Shown piece by piece: positions 43,797 to 53,481 of a stretch of DNA of 64,000 nucleotides. The position numbers and the translations under genes are program-made. Each line of letters opens with the position of its first letter. Position 1 is the first letter of the stretch. The notes below the pieces were generated by a model. It did not search any database. It saw only the letters and a list, made by a program, of their open reading frames with translations, and was not told the DNA's origin. The stretch comes from Dysgonomonadaceae bacterium PH5-43. Its GTDB lineage: Bacteria; Bacteroidota; Bacteroidia; Bacteroidales; Azobacteroidaceae. The stretch is from NCBI GenBank assembly GCA_029916745.1, contig JARXWK010000001.1:62001-126000 (forward strand). The letters are read 5' to 3'.

Positions 43797-45988
43797 CGAA
43801 CAAACAATAGTTCGCGATACTTAGGCAATGTCCATAGTTCGTCGTCTATAATCAACTCTAACTCATCAACCTGATAACGTATTTCCTCGAAGAAAGGAAG
43901 CACAGTATCGTGATAAGCAATAGCCTTAGAGCGTTCGTCTTCTATACGGTTAGCCACTTTGCGAGCTTCAATCATTTCGTCGGTTTTGCCCTTCATAATA
44001 GATATACGTTCCGATATTTCTTCTATTATGCTATTGTCGTGAGCTGATAATCTTTCAGCTTTTGCTTTATCGTATATCTGGTGCATCTTATACACATTAT
44101 CTAAAAGAGCCGATTGATATTTAGTTGCAACAGGTATAATATGATTCATAGTAAGATCGCCTAACACACGAGCTTCTATCTGTATCTTTTTGATATAAGT
44201 TTCCCATTTAACTTCGTTACGAGCGTGAAGTTCTCTTTCGTTAAGCACTCCTATGCTTTCAAACATTTTTACTGTTTCGGGCTGAGTGTAAACATCGTAG
44301 ATAAGAGGCACACTTGTTTCGCAATCCAAGCCTCTCTTTTCGGCTTCTACTTTCCAATCGTTGCTATAACCATTACCATCGAAACGAATACTCTTCGACT
44401 CTTTAATGTATTCTTTTAGCACCGCGAATATAGCCTTATCTTTAGAGCAGCCTTGTTTCATTTTTTCGTCTACTGCATTCTTAAACTCTATAAGTTGATA
44501 AGCTACAATAGAATTAAGAGCTATCATAGAGGTAGCGCAGTTTGCCGAAGAACCTACAGCTCTGAACTCAAATCTATTTCCTGTAAAAGCAAAAGGAGAT
44601 GTACGGTTACGGTCGGTATTATCTAAAAGCACTTCAGGTATTTTAGCTATACCTAATTGCATACCTCGCTTTTCGTCCATAACAATAGCTTCTTCGCTGG
44701 TACTATTCTCTAACTTATCTAACACTGAAGATATTTGAGAACCAAGAAATATAGATATAATAGCTGGTGGAGCTTCGTTAGCACCCAAACGATGAGCATT
44801 CTGAGCCGTCATTATTGAAGCTTTAAGTAAAGCATTATTTTTATAAACAGCCATCAATACATTCACCACAAAGGTAATAAACTGAAGGTTTTCTTCTGGG
44901 GTTTTACCAGGTGTAAGCAATCCTATGCCAGTGTCAGTTCCCATAGACCAGTTGTTGTGTTTACCCGAACCATTAACTCCTGCAAATGGTTTTTCGTGTA
45001 ATAACAATCTGAATCCGTGTCGACGAGCTATCTTCTTCATCAAAGACATCATCAACAAGTTTTGGTCTACCGATAGGTTCATCTCTCCGTATATAGGAGC
45101 TAACTCGAACTGATTAGGCGCAACTTCATTATGACGAGTTTTTAGAGGAATACCATACTTATAGCCTTCGTATTCTAAATCTTTCATATAAGCTTGCACT
45201 CTTGTAGGTATAGAACCGAAGTAATGATCTTCTAACTGTTGATTTTTAGCCGATTCGTGCCCCATAAGCGTACGTCCAGTAAGCATTAAATCGGGACGAG
45301 TAGCATACAGTCCTTCATCAACAAGGAAGTATTCTTGTTCCCAACCCAAGTAAGTAAATACTTTCTTTACCGAAGGGTCGAAGTAGCGGCACACATCAGA
45401 AGCTGCCTTATCTAAAATGTTAAGAGATTTAAGAAGAGGTGTTTTATAGTCTAAAGCCTCACCTGTATACGATATAAATACGGTAGGGATACAAAGAGTA
45501 TCATCTACAATAAAAGCAGGCGAAGAAGGGTCCCAAGCTGTATAACCACGAGCTTCGAAAGTATTTCTTATCCCACCACTTGGGAATGAAGAAGCATCAG
45601 GTTCTTGTTGAGCAAGTAGTTTACCCGAAAACTCTTCTATGATATGACTGCCAGGCTCTGCCGAATACTCAATAAAAGAGTCGTGTTTCTCTGCCGTACC
45701 ACCAGTTAAAGGTTGAAACCAATGCGAATAGTGAGTAGCACCCAACTCCATTGCCCACATTTTCATACCTGCGGCTACGTGGCTTGCTAATTCACGGTCT
45801 AAGGTTTCGCCTTTATCTATTACTGCTAAAAGAGCCTTCATTGTTTCTTTAGAAAGATATTTAGCCATTCTTTCTTTATTGAAAACGTATTTACCGTAAT
45901 ACTCAGAAGTTATCTGACTCGGAGTTTGTGCTGGTATGGCTTTCTTCTTAAAAGCTTCTTCAACAGCTTTAAATCTCAAACTTGACAT
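43793..45988 (-). CDS. glnN: Type III glutamine synthetase
   Basis: ATP-dependent synthesis of glutamine from glutamate and ammonia by the large dodecameric GSIII form of Bacteroidetes and cyanobacteria. At 731 residues it has the expected length. Visible features: an N-terminal domain ending near FGGSEHD-type HDSFIEYS, the catalytic FTYLGWEQEYFLVD near residue 208, RHNEVAPNQFELAPIY near residue 287 and GVNGSGKHNNWSMGTDTG near residue 335, and RTSPFAFTGNRFEFRAVGSSANCA near residue 460. It stands alone with a good promoter at 46010-46017. Confidence 0.95.
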   Translation of the reverse strand: MSSLRFKAVEEAFKKKAIPAQTPSQITSEYYGKYVFNKERMAKYLSKETMKALLAVIDKGETLDRELASHVAAGMKMWAMELGATHYSHWFQPLTGGTAEKHDSFIEYSAEPGSHIIEEFSGKLLAQQEPDASSFPSGGIRNTFEARGYTAWDPSSPAFIVDDTLCIPTVFISYTGEALDYKTPLLKSLNILDKAASDVCRYFDPSVKKVFTYLGWEQEYFLVDEGLYATRPDLMLTGRTLMGHESAKNQQLEDHYFGSIPTRVQAYMKDLEYEGYKYGIPLKTRHNEVAPNQFELAPIYGEMNLSVDQNLLMMSLMKKIARRHGFRLLLHEKPFAGVNGSGKHNNWSMGTDTGIGLLTPGKTPEENLQFITFVVNVLMAVYKNNALLKASIMTAQNAHRLGANEAPPAIISIFLGSQISSVLDKLENSTSEEAIVMDEKRGMQLGIAKIPEVLLDNTDRNRTSPFAFTGNRFEFRAVGSSANCATSMIALNSIVAYQLIEFKNAVDEKMKQGCSKDKAIFAVLKEYIKESKSIRFDGNGYSNDWKVEAEKRGLDCETSVPLIYDVYTQPETVKMFESIGVLNERELHARNEVKWETYIKKIQIEARVLGDLTMNHIIPVATKYQSALLDNVYKMHQIYDKAKAERLSAHDNSIIEEISERISIMKGKTDEMIEARKVANRIEDERSKAIAYHDTVLPFFEEIRYQVDELELIIDDELWTLPKYRELLFVR

Positions 45989-46009
45989 ATATTATAATTA
46001 TTTTGAGTG

Positions 46010-46017
46010 CAAAGATA
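46010..46017 (-). promoter_or_regulatory. -7 box of glnN
   Basis: TATCTTTG on the minus strand, 22 bases before the ATG at 45988. Confidence 0.65.
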
Positions 46018-46078
46018 ATTTATTTTTCTTAGAGTTTTATTGCGACGTTCACAATTACTAAAAGATTTAGTGAGAGTT

Positions 46079-46624
46079 TCACATAGACAAACTCTTCAAA
46101 TCGAAGTACATTAAGCGAGTTTGGGTTCCTTTATCTTCGTCAGAAAGAAAGTTGAATTCATTTTTTTCATAGAAGTTAAAGGCGGTATTGTAAGCATCAA
46201 CAGTTATGAAGCGACAGGCTATATCTCTTTTGTTAGACAAAAGGCTTTTCACTGTATCTAAGATGAAGCGACCAATTCCACAACCACTAAAATCCTCGCT
46301 TACAGCAAGTCGACCAATTTTCACAGCAGGGTAGTTTTGGCGACGCTTATCATTCGGAATCTTATTTTTACGATTAAAACGATTCCAAAAACTTTTCTCC
46401 TTAGTATCAGAAGTGTCGAAAACAACCTTATCATTGAGTAAGCAGAAGTACGCTACAGTGCAGTCTTTGTATTCAAGTATGTAAGTAGTGGCCATTAATT
46501 CAGAAAGATAATTCTTAGCATCATCAAATAAAAAACCGTTCAAGTCTGCATCTCCACAGTCGAACGGCTTTATTTCGTAAGTTTGATTTAGTCTATTAAG
46601 AATTAGATCTTCAAAATCTATCAT
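46079..46624 (-). CDS. GNAT-family acetyltransferase, probable toxin of a two-gene module
   Basis: A 181-residue GNAT protein: YPAVKIGRLAVSEDFSGCGIGRFILDTVKSLL (about residues 103-130) contains the acetyl-CoA-binding R/Q-xx-G-x-G/A type loop, written here as SGCGIG. The FDCGDADLNGFLFDDAKNYLSE start and C-terminal FITVDAYNTAFNFYEKNEF match the TacT/AtaT group of GNAT toxins that acetylate aminoacyl-tRNA. A 52-residue gene lies 17 bases upstream on the same strand, as toxin partners do. Toxicity is inferred from this arrangement, not seen. Confidence 0.72.
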   Translation of the reverse strand: MIDFEDLILNRLNQTYEIKPFDCGDADLNGFLFDDAKNYLSELMATTYILEYKDCTVAYFCLLNDKVVFDTSDTKEKSFWNRFNRKNKIPNDKRRQNYPAVKIGRLAVSEDFSGCGIGRFILDTVKSLLSNKRDIACRFITVDAYNTAFNFYEKNEFNFLSDEDKGTQTRLMYFDLKSLSM

Positions 46625-46641
46625 ATCTTTATAAATAAGAA

Positions 46642-46800
46642 TTAAACAGGGAAAGTTGCAATCTTTTTGAAAATAGCATACGATTTGTTTATTCGACTAA
46701 TCTCCTCCTTAGAGGCAGGTTTAACAGCTTTAAGGCGCTCCTCAAAGCGTCTTGCATCTTTACCCCTAAGTACGGGCGTTTCTTTAATTGAGCTTGCCAT
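46642..46800 (-). CDS. Small 52-residue protein, probable antitoxin of the GNAT protein
   Basis: I translated this from the minus strand: it begins MASSIKETPVLRGKDARRFE and has an Arg/Lys-rich helical middle (RLKAVKPASKEEISRINKSYA) and a hydrophobic end. A -7 box (46826-46833) stands 26 bases upstream and the GNAT gene starts 17 bases downstream. Small basic helical partner genes of this size are usual for GNAT toxins, although it lacks a ribbon-helix-helix signature I can point to. The conserved-looking first part suggests a real protein. Confidence 0.65.
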   Translation of the reverse strand: MASSIKETPVLRGKDARRFEERLKAVKPASKEEISRINKSYAIFKKIATFPV

Positions 46801-46825
46801 AATTACCTGTTTTTTATTTATAATA

Positions 46826-46833
46826 CAAAGGTA
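46826..46833 (-). promoter_or_regulatory. -7 box of the GNAT/antitoxin-like pair
   Basis: TACCTTTG on the minus strand, 26 bases before the 52-residue gene. Confidence 0.65.
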
Positions 46834-46876
46834 AGAATTTAATTCCGTTTATCCAAGTATCACTCCCTTACAGATC

Positions 46877-47461
46877 TTATATCACTCCCATTTCTACCAT
46901 TTGCACAACTCTTTCGGCTGCTGCATCTTTACCATCTGGTTCCCATTTCGATTTAAGACTTGCTCCAAACATTCCTGCAAATATATTCCAAAAGCCTGCT
47001 CTAAAAGAGCCTAAAAAACCTTTCACTATATCATAAGATGTTTGATTACATTCTCTATCTACCAATCTGATAAGCATTTTACCTTGAGATAGGGTTAGTT
47101 TCTTTAATATAGGTTTGTATTCGTCGTATAAATCTTTTTCCATTCTTTTTATATGGTTTTCTCTTGCTTTATCGTCGGGCAGAGTCATTATATAATTGTA
47201 GGTTTCGATAAGAGTAGCATAAATCATTTTAGCGTGAGGCAGAGTCTTCTTTACATCTCTTACCAACTTACGGTATTGAGCATCTTGTTTTGAACTATAA
47301 ATAATCTGTTCGGGATATATATATATGTCTCTTATCACCATCACTTGCACTGTATCGCCATCAATGATTTCATATTCGGGTATTTCTGATCTATAATTAT
47401 CCTGAGCATAAACGATACCGAATGGGCAAATAGTAAAGAATATTGTAAGAAAGTATCTCAT
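46877..47461 (-). CDS. DUF4294 exported protein
   Basis: A 194-residue protein with signal peptide MRYFLTIFFTICPFGIVYA-Q. The DUF4294 family shows an early IDGDTVQVMVIRDIYIYP segment, then RKLVRDVKKTLPHAKMIYATLIETYNYIMTLPD and the C-terminal QGKMLIRLVDRECNQTSYDIVKGFLGSFRAGFWNIFAGMFG. All of these are here. The function of the family is not known; it is periplasmic or envelope-located by its signal. It is divergent from putA, with its own promoter. Confidence 0.88.
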   Translation of the reverse strand: MRYFLTIFFTICPFGIVYAQDNYRSEIPEYEIIDGDTVQVMVIRDIYIYPEQIIYSSKQDAQYRKLVRDVKKTLPHAKMIYATLIETYNYIMTLPDDKARENHIKRMEKDLYDEYKPILKKLTLSQGKMLIRLVDRECNQTSYDIVKGFLGSFRAGFWNIFAGMFGASLKSKWEPDGKDAAAERVVQMVEMGVI

Positions 47462-47483
47462 ATTTCAAACTAAAACTACACAA

Positions 47484-47491
47484 CAAATTTA
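47484..47491 (-). promoter_or_regulatory. -7 box of the DUF4294 gene
   Basis: TAAATTTG on the minus strand, 23 bases before the ATG at 47461, with a TTG about 21 bases further upstream. Confidence 0.55.
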
Positions 47492-47639
47492 CATTGTTTT
47501 TTATCAATTACAATTATTAAATGAAAATAATACAACAAAAAGAAGAATATTTAATGTTTTTATTGTAATTTCACGGCATAAACGTTCTTTTAATTACAAA
47601 TTGAAATTATATACATACCAATAAAAACACACAAAGAAG

Positions 47640-50600
47640 ATGGAAAACACAAAGAAAGTAACAACTCAAGAGGTTGTAGAATGGGCCAAACAGTTCTTAG
47701 AAAAAGCTGACAAAGAGCTTACCCCAAGTGAAGTAAAAGAACAAAAGAAGTATGCTTCATTGGTTCAGACACCAGAATACAAAACATTTCTATCTAAGAT
47801 GCTCGACGAATCTTCTCAGATTAGAGATAACGTTAAGTTAAACAAAAGAGTAAAGCAGCTTATTGAAGAATATGGTGTTCCCGATTTCTTTAATAGTTTC
47901 GACCAGATGCTATTGAAAGCATATATGGGTGTTGGTTTCTTATTCCCTCATATAGCGATGCCTATATTCAAACAGAAACTAAGAAACGAAACTCGTAAAA
48001 TTATCATAGCAGAAGAACGCCCAAAGCTCACTAAACACTTAGCTGGCAGATGGAATAGCAATATCGGTCAGAATGTAAACCTTCTTGGCGAAGTAGTGTT
48101 AGGCGATGGAGAGGCTAACAATCGTTATCTTCACTACTTAGAAGCCTTAGAAGAGCCAGACATTAACTATATCTCTATCAAGCTTTCGGGCATCTATGCT
48201 CAAATACGTGCTTTAAGTTACGAAGAGAATAAGAAAGAGCTTTGCGATATGGTAGCTGCTGTTTATCAGAAAGCTATCGACAATCCTTATACCGAAAAAG
48301 ATGGAACTAAGCGTGCCAAGTTCGTAAACTTAGATATGGAAGAATATAAAGACTCTGAACTAACTATTGATGTATTTATAGAAGTAATGAGTCGTCCTGA
48401 GTTTAAGCACTACACTGCTGGCTTAGTTATACAAGCATACCTACCCGATGCCGAAAGCTTACAGAAACGCTTATTAGATTTCGCTAAGAAACGTTATTCC
48501 GAAGGTGGTGCTCCTCTTAAAATGCGTTTAGTAAAAGGAGCCAACCTACAAATGGAGAGCGTAATATCGTCTATGAAAGGCTGGGCTAACCCTGTTTACC
48601 CTACAAAAGTAGAAGTAGATGCTAACTATCTTCACATATTAGACATAGCTTTACGTCCCGAAAACATAGAAGCTTGCGCTGTAGGTGTTGCTTCTCATAA
48701 CTACTTTAGCATTGCTTACGCTCACCTATTGGCAGAAAAGAATGGAGTTAGTAAATATGTTACTTTCGAGATGCTCGAAGGTATGGCTAACAACCTGCCT
48801 CGTGTAATGAGAAAGATTGAGAAACAGATTATCCTTTACACTCCGGTGGTTAAAGACAAATCTTTCCTTAATGCTATTTCTTATTTAGTTCGCCGTTTAG
48901 ATGAAAACACTGGCAAAGACAACTTCTTAAGCTACACGTTCAATCTAACGCTTAACAGTCCGCAATGGAACTTCCTTGCTAATCAATTCTTAGAAGCTTA
49001 TAGCCTCAAAGATAGCGTTAATACAACTCCTTATCGCAATCAAGACAGAACAAAGGCTCCTATCCCCGTTAAAGATATTAATGTATTTGAAAGCGAACCC
49101 GATACCGACTTAGATCTCCCTCAAAATAGAGCTTGGGCTTTAGAGAAACTAAAGAAATGGGGAACAGAAGTAAACGAAACTAACTTCACTATTCCTGTTC
49201 AAGTTGGAGATAAAGAGGTTGTTACAGAGAGTAAGAAACTGTATAAAGACCGTAGTCGTGATGAGAAATTCACATTCTGCGAAGCAAGTCTTTCTTCTTT
49301 AGAACAAGTTAAAGAGATTATCGAGATAGCAGAGAAAGATGCTTCTGGTTGGAAAAATACTTCTGTAGATAAGAGAAACGAAATACTTCATAAGGTAGCC
49401 GATAACCTAAGTGCTAAACGTGGCGACTTGATAGGCTGTATGTCTGCAATCACCGGTAAAACCTTTACCGAAGGCGATGTAGAAGTATCTGAAGCCATAG
49501 ACTTCTGTCGCTTCTACCCTATCTCTATGAAGGCTTTCGAAGGCTTAGAAACATTAAAGCTTACTCCTAAAGGTGTTATCTTAGTTATTCCACCCTGGAA
49601 CTTCCCATTAGCTATTCCTGTTGGTGGTGTAGCCTCTGCATTAGCTGGTGGAAACACTGTAATACTTAAACCTGCAACTGTAGCCCTGCCTATTGCTTGG
49701 GAATTTGCTAAATGCTTCTGGGAAGCTGGCGTTCCTAAAGATACTCTACAAGTTGTATGCCCTTCCGAAAGAAGCTCTCTAACATACCTTACAAGTCATT
49801 CGGCTATCAAACACGTAATACTTACAGGTGGCACTGATACTGCTTTCCGATTATTAAAAACAAGTCCTCGCACTCCTCTTTCTGCCGAAACCGGAGGTAA
49901 GAACGCTATCATCGTTACTGCCAATGCCGACCAAGACAAAGCTATCTTAAATATAGTATCATCGGCATTCAGCAATTCGGGACAGAAGTGTTCGGCTTGT
50001 TCGCTACTACTCTTAGATAAGAAAACATACAATAGCGAAGCCTTCAAAGCTAAACTAAAAGATGCTGTTATGAGTATGCGCACTGGTAGCGTATGGGATA
50101 CAATAAACGTAGTTGGTCCAATGATAGATAACAATAACGAGAAACTACTTCACGCCATCAACAATCTCGAACCTGGCGAATCATGGTTAGTAGCTCCTGA
50201 GTTTTTAGATGAGAAGAAATACATTCTTCGTCCTACAGTTAAATGGGGAGTAAAGCCTACAAGTTATACATTCAAGAACGAGCTATTCGCGCCTTTGCTT
50301 TCTGTTGTTTGCATAGAAGATTTAGCTCAAGGTATCGAATACGCTAATTCTTCCGAATACGGACTAACCGCTGGTCTTCAGAGCTTAGTTGAGGAAGAAC
50401 ACAATATATGGAAGAACAACATAGAAGCTGGCAATCTTTACATCAACAGAGGTATTACAGGAGCCATAGTACGCCGTCAGCCATTCGGTGGTATGAAGCG
50501 TTCGGCATTTGGTGGAGGCATTAAAGCTGGAGGTCCTAACTATGTTTCTTGTTTCGTTGAGATAAGCGAACAGGCTCTTCCTAAAGCCAACAAATCGTCT

Positions 50601-51149
50601 TGGAGCGAACCTCTATCCGACGATACCGCAAAGGCTCGTCTCAACTACGCATCAAGCAGCTTCTCCAAAGCTTGGACAGAAGAGTTTAGTCAGGAAAAAG
50701 ACATTAGCAACATCTACGGAGAGGAAAATACATTCCGCTATCTTCCATTAAAGAGTATGTCATTCCGTATTCAATACAACGACTCTCTCGACGACATACT
50801 ATTGGTGATGTACGCATCTCATACCGCAGAAACACCTCTAACAATAAGTATTAACCCCGATAATGCCAATCGTGCTACAATAGAAAAAGTAGCTGGTAAA
50901 CTCAACTTTACTGTTAAAACACAAAACGATGATACGTTCATTAACGATATGGAAAACTACGAACGTATACGCACCTGTTCTGCCGACTTATCTGATGCTA
51001 TTTACTCTAAAGCTGCCGAGCTTGGCAAACATATCGCTAATATTAAACCTCTGGCTGAGGGAAGATTAGAACTTCTTCATTATCTTAAAGAACAAAGCAT
51101 AGCTTTCGAATATCATAGATACGGAAGCATATTCGGTGAAGAAAAGTAA
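47640..51149 (+). CDS. putA: Bifunctional proline dehydrogenase/pyrroline-5-carboxylate dehydrogenase
   Basis: Oxidises proline to glutamate in two steps, FAD-linked then NAD-linked. The 1169 residues make this a full fusion. The proline dehydrogenase barrel covers about residues 100-470 (NIGQNVNLLGEVVLGDGEANNRYLHYLEAL; MRLVKGANLQMESV; HNYFSIAYA). The aldehyde dehydrogenase part covers about 540-1010, with IPPWNFPLAIPVGGVASALAGGN near residue 650, the catalytic Cys in SNSGQKCSACSLLLLD near residue 787 and the RQPFGGMKRSAFGGGIKAGGPNY end near residue 950. About 150 extra C-terminal residues follow, as in class A fusions. No N-terminal DNA-binding domain is seen, so it should not be autoregulatory. 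Single gene with terminator. Confidence 0.93.
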   Translation: MENTKKVTTQEVVEWAKQFLEKADKELTPSEVKEQKKYASLVQTPEYKTFLSKMLDESSQIRDNVKLNKRVKQLIEEYGVPDFFNSFDQMLLKAYMGVGFLFPHIAMPIFKQKLRNETRKIIIAEERPKLTKHLAGRWNSNIGQNVNLLGEVVLGDGEANNRYLHYLEALEEPDINYISIKLSGIYAQIRALSYEENKKELCDMVAAVYQKAIDNPYTEKDGTKRAKFVNLDMEEYKDSELTIDVFIEVMSRPEFKHYTAGLVIQAYLPDAESLQKRLLDFAKKRYSEGGAPLKMRLVKGANLQMESVISSMKGWANPVYPTKVEVDANYLHILDIALRPENIEACAVGVASHNYFSIAYAHLLAEKNGVSKYVTFEMLEGMANNLPRVMRKIEKQIILYTPVVKDKSFLNAISYLVRRLDENTGKDNFLSYTFNLTLNSPQWNFLANQFLEAYSLKDSVNTTPYRNQDRTKAPIPVKDINVFESEPDTDLDLPQNRAWALEKLKKWGTEVNETNFTIPVQVGDKEVVTESKKLYKDRSRDEKFTFCEASLSSLEQVKEIIEIAEKDASGWKNTSVDKRNEILHKVADNLSAKRGDLIGCMSAITGKTFTEGDVEVSEAIDFCRFYPISMKAFEGLETLKLTPKGVILVIPPWNFPLAIPVGGVASALAGGNTVILKPATVALPIAWEFAKCFWEAGVPKDTLQVVCPSERSSLTYLTSHSAIKHVILTGGTDTAFRLLKTSPRTPLSAETGGKNAIIVTANADQDKAILNIVSSAFSNSGQKCSACSLLLLDKKTYNSEAFKAKLKDAVMSMRTGSVWDTINVVGPMIDNNNEKLLHAINNLEPGESWLVAPEFLDEKKYILRPTVKWGVKPTSYTFKNELFAPLLSVVCIEDLAQGIEYANSSEYGLTAGLQSLVEEEHNIWKNNIEAGNLYINRGITGAIVRRQPFGGMKRSAFGGGIKAGGPNYVSCFVEISEQALPKANKSSWSEPLSDDTAKARLNYASSSFSKAWTEEFSQEKDISNIYGEENTFRYLPLKSMSFRIQYNDSLDDILLVMYASHTAETPLTISINPDNANRATIEKVAGKLNFTVKTQNDDTFINDMENYERIRTCSADLSDAIYSKAAELGKHIANIKPLAEGRLELLHYLKEQSIAFEYHRYGSIFGEEK

Positions 51150-51154
51150 ATGAA

Positions 51155-51193
51155 AAACCTCCGCTACTTAATGAGGGAGTAGCGGAGGTTTGT
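51155..51193 (+). terminator. Terminator of putA, possibly bidirectional
   Basis: AAACCTCCGCTAC (from 51155) pairs with GTAGCGGAGGTTT (to 51191) around an eleven-base loop; T-rich on both sides, so it may also end the convergent glycan operon. Confidence 0.82.
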
Positions 51194-51215
51194 TTAAGTG
51201 TGTTTGGGAGGGTTA

Positions 51216-51845
51216 TTATTTGAATTTTAATACTTTAGCTGGCACACCTGCTACAACAGCATTATCTGGCACATCTTTTATAACTACAGCTCCAGCTCCA
51301 ATAAGAGTATTCTTTCCTACTTCTTTTATTCCAGTCATAGCTGTAGATGCAATTCCAAAATACGCTTGCTCATTAATATGAATTGAGGCTCCTATATTTG
51401 AGCCCTGTGAAAAGAAACACCCCTTTTCTATTAAATTATGATGTGCAATATTTACTCCCATACTAATCATTGTAAAATCTTTTATCTCGGTACAAGGCAT
51501 AATGTTAGTACCGGGTAAGATATAAATTGCTTTACCAAGAATCACACTTTCGTGTATAATTGTATTTGGGTGAATAAACGATGGCGTTTCAAATCCTTCT
51601 TTCGTCAACTCTTCCAAAAGATTCGTTCTTATGGCATTGTTTCCTATAGGTGCAAAAACAGATACATTTCGTTCTATGTCTTTTAATAAAGTTGTTCTAT
51701 TTCCGATCACCTTAATACCATTCACTATTTGTCCTTGTAGGTTTTCTGCATCATCTACATATCCAATAATATCATATTTTTTTTTCAGATATTCAGCATA
51801 TACCTGACCATACGTTCCCGCTCCTATAATAATAGCCTTCTTCAT
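51216..51845 (-). CDS. NeuD-like sugar O-acyltransferase
   Basis: A 209-residue protein: residues 1-80 form a Rossmann-type N-terminal domain (KKAIIIGAGTYGQVYAEYLKK, then YDIIGYVDDAENLQGQIVNG) and the rest is a left-handed beta-helix of hexapeptide repeats (SFIHPNTIIHESVILGKAIYILPGTNIMPCTEI, then IAHHNLIEKGCFFSQGSNIGASIHINEQAYFG). This is the NeuD/PglD type that acylates nucleotide sugars or glycans. It is the last gene of the glycan operon, six bases after the sugar transferase. Confidence 0.9.
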   Translation of the reverse strand: MKKAIIIGAGTYGQVYAEYLKKKYDIIGYVDDAENLQGQIVNGIKVIGNRTTLLKDIERNVSVFAPIGNNAIRTNLLEELTKEGFETPSFIHPNTIIHESVILGKAIYILPGTNIMPCTEIKDFTMISMGVNIAHHNLIEKGCFFSQGSNIGASIHINEQAYFGIASTAMTGIKEVGKNTLIGAGAVVIKDVPDNAVVAGVPAKVLKFK

Positions 51846-51851
51846 ATATTA

Positions 51852-52457
51852 TCAACTTTTCAATTTAACATCTCCAAATGGTTTCTCGACCCCTAATTCA
51901 ATACCATCTCGCTTTAAGACGTTTTTTATCGTTAAGAGCAATATTTTACAATCCAATAGAAAACTCAAATAATCAACATACCAAACATCATATTCAAATT
52001 TTTTATCCCACGATATTGTATTTCTACCATTTACCTGCGCCCAACCTGTAATACCAGGACGAACTTCGTGTCGGCGTATTTGTATTTCATTATATAAAGG
52101 AAGGTATTCGACTCTTAACGGACGAGGACCTATAAGGCTCATATCCCCCTTGATAACATTTATCAACTGAGGAATTTCATCTAACGATGTTTTACGCACA
52201 ATATTACCCACCTTTGTTAAACGTTCTATATTAGGAAGAAGATTTCCATCTTTATCCTTCTTATCGTTCATTGTTTTGAACTTTATAACCTTAAATATTT
52301 TATTGTTTCGTCCTGGTCGCTCTTGAAAGAAGAAAGGCTTACCACTATTAGCGAAGAATAAGAATATTGTTATAAGCAAAAATAAAGGGAATAGTACTAT
52401 AAATCCTGTTAGGGATAATGTAAAGTCTATTAGTCTCTTAAAGAAATTTTTATACAT
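51852..52457 (-). CDS. Initiating sugar-phosphate transferase (PglC/WcaJ type)
   Basis: Membrane phosphoglycosyltransferase that places the first sugar phosphate on undecaprenyl phosphate. Of 201 residues, the N-terminal re-entrant hydrophobic helix is [28 protein letters not shown], followed by [27 protein letters not shown], the [34 protein letters not shown] catalytic region and [33 protein letters not shown]. Length matches the small monotopic class. It is the expected starter enzyme of the locus. Confidence 0.93.
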   Translation of the reverse strand: MYKNFFKRLIDFTLSLTGFIVLFPLFLLITIFLFFANSGKPFFFQERPGRNNKIFKVIKFKTMNDKKDKDGNLLPNIERLTKVGNIVRKTSLDEIPQLINVIKGDMSLIGPRPLRVEYLPLYNEIQIRRHEVRPGITGWAQVNGRNTISWDKKFEYDVWYVDYLSFLLDCKILLLTIKNVLKRDGIELGVEKPFGDVKLKS

Positions 52458-52475
52458 AATTTGTTAGTTTAATCG

Positions 52476-53474
52476 TTATTGTTTTAAACTCTTGTTCTCT
52501 AAATTTTTCAGATTATCTAAATAATTTCTCTCCACTTCGCTTAACGTCTTCTGTTGATATTTTTTATACTCAGCCGTAGCCTTTTCTATAGCCTTATCAT
52601 GACTAACAGTTCCTGCACCCTGCAAGAGTTCTTCTCCACTCATTGTTAGAATACGATCTAAATGCTTAGCCCAATCCGCCATATACATCATTTGTTCACG
52701 TTCAGCTTGTCGTTCTGCAAAGTCTAAATACCCCGAAACTATTTGTCCGAGAGCACGAAGTTCCTTCTCTTCTAAATAATTCTTAGCCACAACCACATCT
52801 TTCAGATAAGGGCGACTACCAGAAAAAGTCATTAATCCCATAAACTCTTTCTCTGCATCAGCACGATTATAAATCACCTCAGCAGCCGTTTGTCCGTGTA
52901 CTGCATAATGGATTTTATTCTGTACTTTTTTGAAAAACTCAATAGAGACATCAGATTTGGGGTCGTAATCAACGCTTGTAGCATAAATATCTAACACCTG
53001 ACGATAAAACACTTTTTCTGAAGAACGAATATCTCGTATACGTTGCAAAAGCTCTTTCCAGTAACCACCTCCACCTAAATTTTTCAGACGGTCGTCGTCC
53101 ATAACAAACCCTTTGCGAATGTATTCGTTTAGGCGTTTAGTTGCCCACTGACGAAACTGCGTACCTCGACGTGAGTTTACTCGATAACCAACACTGATTA
53201 TCATATCGAGGTTGTAATAGGCTACTTGATATTTCTTGCCATCACTTGCAGTTGTTGCAAAAAATGCAACAACTGAATTTTCTTGCAATTCAGCAGTGTC
53301 TAATATATTTTTTATATGTCGAGAAATCGTTGATTTATTTTTACCAAACAACATAGCCATTTGGTCTTGTGTAAGCCAAACGGTCTCCTCTCCAAATCTA
53401 ACATCTACCGAAATCTTTTGATCGTCGGTTTTGAAGAGAATGAAGTTGGTGTTGTTTGTTTGAGAGTGGGTCAT
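52476..53474 (-). CDS. RhuM-family protein inside the glycan operon
   Basis: A 332-residue protein of the RhuM (virulence RhuM, PF13310) family. Start: KTDDQKISVDVRFGEETVWLTQDQMAMLFGKNKSTISRHIKNIL, then YNLDMIISVGYRVNSRRGTQFRQWATKRLNEYIRKGFVMDDDRLKNLGG, and a C-terminal region with VDYDPKSDVSIEFFKKVQNKIHYAVHGQTAAEVIYNRADAEKEFMGLMTF. The first part looks like a helix-turn-helix DNA-binding module and the latter recalls Fic/Doc-like neighbours. It lies seven bases after one glycosyltransferase gene and 18 bases before the sugar transferase on the same strand. Such genes are usually carried by mobile islands, so its place in a glycan operon is odd. Confidence 0.82.
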   Translation of the reverse strand: MTHSQTNNTNFILFKTDDQKISVDVRFGEETVWLTQDQMAMLFGKNKSTISRHIKNILDTAELQENSVVAFFATTASDGKKYQVAYYNLDMIISVGYRVNSRRGTQFRQWATKRLNEYIRKGFVMDDDRLKNLGGGGYWKELLQRIRDIRSSEKVFYRQVLDIYATSVDYDPKSDVSIEFFKKVQNKIHYAVHGQTAAEVIYNRADAEKEFMGLMTFSGSRPYLKDVVVAKNYLEEKELRALGQIVSGYLDFAERQAEREQMMYMADWAKHLDRILTMSGEELLQGAGTVSHDKAIEKATAEYKKYQQKTLSEVERNYLDNLKNLENKSLKQ

Positions 53475-53481
53475 TTATTTT

